The notes under the pieces: generated by a model
What the model was told of the DNA's origin: nothing
Database searches by the model: none
What the model saw: only the letters and a program-made list of their open reading frames with translations
Position numbers and translations under genes: made by a program
NCBI RefSeq assembly: GCF_000819865.1
Contig: NZ_CDDF01000017.1
Location: 124,001-188,000, forward strand
Direction: 5' to 3'
From: Aeromonas eucrenophila
GTDB lineage: Bacteria; Pseudomonadota; Gammaproteobacteria; Enterobacterales; Aeromonadaceae
Length of the DNA: 64,000 nt
In this document: positions 59,622 to 64,000 of the stretch, piece by piece
How the letters are laid out: the number at the start of each line of letters is the position of its first letter
Numbering within the stretch: position 1 is the first letter of the stretch

Positions 59622-60596
59622 TTACCCCTTGGCAGTCAGGTTAACGGTCGGGTTGATGAGCCCGTAGAGCAGGTCGACCAGGGTATTGGTCACCACGAAG
59701 ATCAGGCCGACGAAGATGACGTAGGCGGTGATCAGCGGCGTATCGACCCGGTGAATCGCCTCGAGGAACAGGAAACCCGTCCCCGGCCACTGGAACACGC
59801 TCTCGGTCAGTATGGTGTAGGCCACCATGGTGCCGATCTGCACGCCGCCGACGGTGATGACCGGCAGCATGGTGTTCTTGAGCGCGTGGCTGTAATAGAC
59901 CTTGTTGTTGTCCAGTCCCTTGGCGCGGGCAAACTTGACGTACTCGGCGCCGAGTTGCTCCAGCATCTCGGAGCGCACCAGCCGGATGAACAGCGGCAGC
60001 ATGATGGAGGAGAGCGATACCGCGGGCAGGATCAGGTGTTTGATCCCATCCCAGGTGAAGAAGCCCGACTCCCAGCCCAGCAGGTTATAGGTCTCGCCAC
60101 GGCCATAGGCCGGCAGCCAGCCCAGCTGGATGGAAAACAGATACATCAGCATGATGGCAGTCAAGAACACCGGGATCGAGATGCCGATGCTGCTCACCGC
60201 CATGATGAACTTGGTCAGTATGCTGCGCGGTCTGATCGCCGAGTACACCCCCAGCGGAATGGAGACGACGACGATGATGACTGCGGCAGCAAACACCAGT
60301 TCAAGGGTAGCCACCAGCTTGTCGAGGATCACCTCGAGAGCGGGTCGCTTGAAGAAGTAGGAGGTGCCCAGATCCCCGTGTACCGCGTTCTGCAAGAAGC
60401 GGCTGTATTTCACCAAGAAGGGATCGTTGAGGCCCATCTTTTCGCGTAATTCATGGCGCACAGACTCGGAGACGGATTGTCCCACCAGCTCGCGCAGCGG
60501 ATCCCCCAGGTTGTCCTGGATGGAGAAGGCGACCAGGCTGATGACGAACATCACTATCACGGCCTGATAGAACCGTTTCAGCAGGAATGTAAACAT
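59622..60596 (-). CDS. Peptide-type ABC transporter permease (DppB/OppB family)
   Basis: This 324-aa permease begins at ATG 60596 with an N-terminal span (about residues 8-28), a periplasmic loop and the membrane domain with the EYVKFARAKGL contact loop. It pairs with the DppC-type permease directly downstream. The substrate class (peptide, nickel or sugar) is not given by the permease alone. Confidence 0.93.
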   Translation of the reverse strand: MFTFLLKRFYQAVIVMFVISLVAFSIQDNLGDPLRELVGQSVSESVRHELREKMGLNDPFLVKYSRFLQNAVHGDLGTSYFFKRPALEVILDKLVATLELVFAAAVIIVVVSIPLGVYSAIRPRSILTKFIMAVSSIGISIPVFLTAIMLMYLFSIQLGWLPAYGRGETYNLLGWESGFFTWDGIKHLILPAVSLSSIMLPLFIRLVRSEMLEQLGAEYVKFARAKGLDNNKVYYSHALKNTMLPVITVGGVQIGTMVAYTILTESVFQWPGTGFLFLEAIHRVDTPLITAYVIFVGLIFVVTNTLVDLLYGLINPTVNLTAKG

Positions 60597-60643
60597 GCTT
60601 GTCCTTCTACGTGGCCTGTGTCTTGGCACAGGCTTCTGTTAAT

Positions 60644-60671
60644 GGTGGGGGCAGCCATGGCTACCCCCACC
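60644..60671 (-). promoter_or_regulatory. Intercistronic hairpin downstream of the binding-protein gene
   Basis: A 13-bp stem with one mismatch (60644-60656 with 60659-60671) lies between the binding-protein gene and the permeases. It has no T tract. Such hairpins protect the upstream mRNA and let the binding protein be made in excess of the permeases (known for other ABC operons). Confidence 0.55.
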
Positions 60672-60693
60672 GGGTCCTTCCTTAACGCTTCTC

Positions 60694-62250
60694 TTACTTG
60701 TTGACCACCAGGTCACCCAGGTAAGGGAAGTTCATCACGTTGACGATCGGCTTGATGTCGACATTCTTCTTGGCGCCATAGGCCAGATCTTCCCAATGCA
60801 ACGGCACATAGGCAGCGTCGTCGATCAGCATGGCTTCCACCTTCTGCAGGATGGCGGCACGCTTGGCAGGATCGGTCTCGGTGTTCGCTTCCATCACCAT
60901 CTTGTCAGCCTCTGCGTTGGCATAACCGCCGCAGTTGTACTGGCCCATGCCGGTCTTGGCATCCTTGGTGAAGGTCAGGAACTCGAAGAAGTTCGCACTG
61001 TCTTCGGTGTCGGAGTGCCAGCCGATCAGCTGCATGTCAGCGGCGCACTTGTCAAACTCGGGCCAGTACTGGGCCACCGGCATGGTCTTCAGATCGACCT
61101 TGATGTTGATCTTGGACAGCATGGCGGAGACAGCCTGGGCGATCTTGACGTCGTTGACGTAGCGGGCAGCCGGGGAGATGAAGCTCATCTTGAAGCCCTT
61201 CTCGTAACCGGCTTCCTTCATCAGCTCCTTGGCCTTGGCCAGATCATACTGGGGCTTGAGCGCCTCGTTGTGACCGGCATAGCCTTTCGGGCTCAGCTGG
61301 CCGGCCGGGGTGCCGAAGCCTTTGTTGATCTTGTCGACGATACCAACTTCGTTGATGGCCAGGTTGATCGCCTGACGCACGCGCTTGTCTTTCAGCGCCG
61401 GGTTGGTGTTCTGGTTCAGCTCGATGATGATGGCGCGGGTACCGGACAGGGTCACCAGCTGGGAATCCTTGCCATTCTTCACGCGCTCCAGATCGTTCGG
61501 GGCAACCGGGTAGATCATGTCCACGTCACCACCCAACAGGGCCGCCACGCGGGTCGCATCTTCCTTGATCGGCACCACGGTCAGGTTCTGAACGTTGCCC
61601 TTGGAAGCCTTGTCCCAGTAGTTCGCGTTGCGGGTGTACTCAAGCTTCACGCCCTGCTCGCGGAACTTGACGCTGAACGGACCGGTACCTGAGACGTGGG
61701 TGGAGGCATAGGAGTCGCCGTTCTTGACGATCTCGGCCTTGTCTTTGCCGGCTTCATCCTTGCCGGTATAGAACTTGGAGTCCATCGGGAAGATGTAGGT
61801 GACGGTCTGCAGTACCAGCGGGAACGGCTTGGCGGTGATCAGATCGACGGTCAGGTCATCAACCTTCTTGGCTTCGGCGATGGGGTCGAAGATCGCCTTG
61901 AAGTCCGGGGAGGCCTTCAGACGGTTGACGGTCCATACCACGTCGTCGGCGGTGAAGTCGTTACCGGAGTGGAACTTGACGCCCTTGCGCAGGTGGAAAC
62001 GCACGGTCTTGTCGTCGATACGTTCATACTTCTCGGCCAGGCGCGGCTCGAACTGCAGATCCTGGGTGTAACGCATCAGCGGATCGAACACCAGGTGAGA
62101 CATCTCCAGGGTCTGACCGGAGAGCTGCTCCTGCGGATCCAGCGAGGTGGCGTCGGAGGCGACGGCCACCTTGATGTCGGCGGCAGAGACGTTAAATGCG
62201 AAACCAGCGGCGAACAGCGCCATGGCAATCTTGGATAATCCTTTCTTCAT
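60694..62250 (-). CDS. Extracellular solute-binding protein, family 5
   Basis: This 518-aa periplasmic protein of the DppA/OppA type captures the substrate for the importer. ATG 62250 follows GGAGAAAG and opens a signal peptide (cleavage near VSA-A). SBP_bac_5 features such as LDPQEQLSGQTLEMSHLVFD, FTADDVVWTVNR and VSGTGPF are visible. Peptide substrates are likely for this family, but this cannot be read from the sequence. Confidence 0.93.
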   Translation of the reverse strand: MKKGLSKIAMALFAAGFAFNVSAADIKVAVASDATSLDPQEQLSGQTLEMSHLVFDPLMRYTQDLQFEPRLAEKYERIDDKTVRFHLRKGVKFHSGNDFTADDVVWTVNRLKASPDFKAIFDPIAEAKKVDDLTVDLITAKPFPLVLQTVTYIFPMDSKFYTGKDEAGKDKAEIVKNGDSYASTHVSGTGPFSVKFREQGVKLEYTRNANYWDKASKGNVQNLTVVPIKEDATRVAALLGGDVDMIYPVAPNDLERVKNGKDSQLVTLSGTRAIIIELNQNTNPALKDKRVRQAINLAINEVGIVDKINKGFGTPAGQLSPKGYAGHNEALKPQYDLAKAKELMKEAGYEKGFKMSFISPAARYVNDVKIAQAVSAMLSKINIKVDLKTMPVAQYWPEFDKCAADMQLIGWHSDTEDSANFFEFLTFTKDAKTGMGQYNCGGYANAEADKMVMEANTETDPAKRAAILQKVEAMLIDDAAYVPLHWEDLAYGAKKNVDIKPIVNVMNFPYLGDLVVNK

Positions 62251-62320
62251 GTCTTTCTCCATGCTTTTGGCTTTTTATTGACACTTTTTGTGACAAGCGG
62301 ACCGGCGAGCCGGCTCTTTC

Positions 62321-64000
62321 CTAGCTTGCGATTTCCAGCCCCTCGCGGGACATTCCCTTAAACTCCGGCATGAGGGAGATCAGCTTGCGACTGTACTCAT
62401 GTTCGGCATTGGTAAAGAGTTTCTCGGTCTCGGCCACTTCCACCAGATGACCGTGCTGCATCACCCCGATGCGATCGCACATCTGACGAATGACCGGCAG
62501 GTCGTGGCTGATGAACAGCATGGTGAGCCCAAGCTCCTGCTGCAAATCCTTGAGCAGATTGAGGATCTGGGCCTGTACCGACACATCCAGCGCCGAGGTC
62601 GGCTCGTCGCAGATGAGGAAACGCGGCCGGGTCGCCAGGGCGCGGGCGATGGAGATGCGCTGACGCTGACCACCGGAGAACTCGTGGGGGTACTTGACCC
62701 CGGCACCGCGGCCGAGGCCGACGTGATCGAGCAAGTCGCTCACTATCCCCTGGATCTGGCTCTCGCTGCTGGCGAGTTTATGGAAGCGAATGGGCTCGGC
62801 GATGATGTCACGCACCTTCATGCGCGGGTTCATCGAGGAGTAGGGATTCTGGAACACCATCTGCATCTGACGGCGCAGCGGGCGGCGCTCATGCTCCCCT
62901 TTCAACGCGGTCAGATCGATCCCCTCGAACACGATTTTGCCGGTATCGGGCGGATAGAGGCCGGTGATGGCGCGGGCTATGGTGGATTTGCCGGAACCCG
63001 ACTCCCCCACCAGACCGAAGGTCTCACCCTCGAAGATCTCGAAGCTGATGTTGTTGCAGGCACGCACGTACTGGCGGCGGCTCGGGAACAGGGAGTTCTT
63101 GGTGACGAACTTCAGGTCCACGTTCTCCACCCGCAGCAGCGCCCCTTCATAGCTGCGCTGATCCTGACTCTGGCCGAGCCAGTGGGTCTTGAGATCGATG
63201 CTGGTGTCCGGTGCGCTCGCGTCTTCGATATAAGAGACCAGCGGGAAACGCACCAGCTTGACGTCCGAGCGGGGTACCGCCGAGATGAGGCTGCGGGTGT
63301 AGGGGTGACTGGGGCGACCCAACACCTGTTCCGTGGTACCGAACTCCACCAGATCCCCGCGATACATCACCGCCACCTTGTCGGTGACGTTGGAGACCAC
63401 GCCCATGTCGTGAGTGACCAGCATGCAACCCACCTGACGCTCCTTGCACAGGTTGCGGATGAGTTGCAGGATCTGGTCCTGGATGGAAACGTCCAGCGCC
63501 GTGGTCGGCTCATCGGCGATGATGAGCTCGGGATCCCCGGACAGGGCGATGGCGATGACCACCCGTTGGCGCATGCCGCCGGAGAATTGATAGGGATACT
63601 GCTTGATGCGCAATTCCGGTTGCGGAATGCCGACCGCGCTCATCAGCTCGAGCGCCTTGGCGAAGGCGGCCTCGCGATTGAGGTCGGTATTGGCCAGGAT
63701 GGTCTCCACCAGCTGCCGTTCAACGGTGAACAGCGGGTTCAGGGAGGTCATGGGATCCTGGAAGATGAAGCCGATACGGGAGCCGCGGATGGCCCGCATC
63801 TCGTTCTGGCTCTTGCCGGAGATCAGCTCACCATTGAGGTAGATGTCGCCACGGGCGATGCGACCGGGCGGGCTCAACAGATCGATGACGGCATTGCCGA
63901 TGGTGGATTTGCCGGCACCTGATTCGCCGACCACCCCGACGATCTCCCCCTTTTCAACAGAAAAAGAGAGATCCTTCACCGCGGCCAGCACCCCATAGCG
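62321..64000 (-). CDS. ABC transporter ATPase with two fused nucleotide-binding domains, 5' end beyond window
   Basis: This protein carries two complete ATPase domains in one chain, like YejF or GsiA. Walker A motifs are GESGAGKST and [12 protein letters not shown] signatures are FSGGMRQR and FSGGQRQR; Walker B/D-loop motifs are [11 protein letters not shown] and [11 protein letters not shown]. An open frame continues to base 64000, so the first codons lie outside. It is upstream of the binding protein and permeases in the same direction, and would power the pair of permeases as a single polypeptide. Confidence 0.94.
   Translation of the reverse strand, partial: RYGVLAAVKDLSFSVEKGEIVGVVGESGAGKSTIGNAVIDLLSPPGRIARGDIYLNGELISGKSQNEMRAIRGSRIGFIFQDPMTSLNPLFTVERQLVETILANTDLNREAAFAKALELMSAVGIPQPELRIKQYPYQFSGGMRQRVVIAIALSGDPELIIADEPTTALDVSIQDQILQLIRNLCKERQVGCMLVTHDMGVVSNVTDKVAVMYRGDLVEFGTTEQVLGRPSHPYTRSLISAVPRSDVKLVRFPLVSYIEDASAPDTSIDLKTHWLGQSQDQRSYEGALLRVENVDLKFVTKNSLFPSRRQYVRACNNISFEIFEGETFGLVGESGSGKSTIARAITGLYPPDTGKIVFEGIDLTALKGEHERRPLRRQMQMVFQNPYSSMNPRMKVRDIIAEPIRFHKLASSESQIQGIVSDLLDHVGLGRGAGVKYPHEFSGGQRQRISIARALATRPRFLICDEPTSALDVSVQAQILNLLKDLQQELGLTMLFISHDLPVIRQMCDRIGVMQHGHLVEVAETEKLFTNAEHEYSRKLISLMPEFKGMSREGLEIAS

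Overview
The window is chromosomal DNA of a GC-rich gammaproteobacterium. The best fit is Aeromonas: most proteins resemble their E. coli or Vibrio counterparts, a sodium-type PomAB motor pair sits beside xseB-ispA-dxs as in Vibrio, tpiA sits beside secG, and an NqrE paralogue is present. This is inferred from remembered family sequences and gene order, not from a database search. No prophage, insertion sequence, integron or CRISPR array is visible. Most of the window is housekeeping.

Layout. 1-18 kb (+ strand) is the envelope, cell-shape and lipoate block: ybeY (3' end only), corC, lnt, [ybeL on -], leuS, lptE, holA, nadD, rsfS, rlmH, mrdA, mrdB, mltB, rlpA, dacA, ybeD, lipB, lipA. 18-27 kb is more mixed: two GNAT acetyltransferases, a solitary nqrE with an unrecognised membrane protein, a MerR-methyltransferase fusion, then recJ, dsbC and xerD (-) with mscL (+) placed between dsbC and xerD, and fldB. 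27-36 kb carries a TldD/TldE-like pair, a VOC protein, an L,D-transpeptidase, trhP with its ferredoxin yfhL, a DUF1090 protein, ychN and an MFS transporter. 36-51 kb (all -) is the classic translation and transcription block, transcribed from right to left: rlmE, ftsH, folP, glmM, tpiA, secG, tRNA-Leu(GAG), tRNA-fMet, rimP, nusA, infB, rbfA, truB, rpsO, pnp. 52-58 kb has yhbY, a PilZ-like protein, greA, pomB/pomA and xseB-ispA-dxs. 58.7-64 kb is a peptide-type ABC importer whose fused double ATPase runs off the right edge.

The most unusual signal is a recurrent scar. Six + strand genes in the first 29 kb (ybeY, rlmH, lipB, lipA, fldB and the tldD homologue) are each followed at once by a second, diverged copy of their own 3' end. 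Several copies differ mainly at synonymous positions and still read as the same C-terminal peptide, so they look like remnants of another allele of the gene rather than replication slippage. At the tldD scar even the start of the next gene appears twice. I read these as junctions of imprecise replacement of genes by related foreign alleles, but the mechanism is inference. Other points of interest are the orphan nqrE pair with a palindromic operator-like site and a hairpin over its ribosome binding site, the MerR-methyltransferase fusion with a 19-bp-spacer promoter, the operonic TldD/TldE pair, and DsbC with a CRHC active site.
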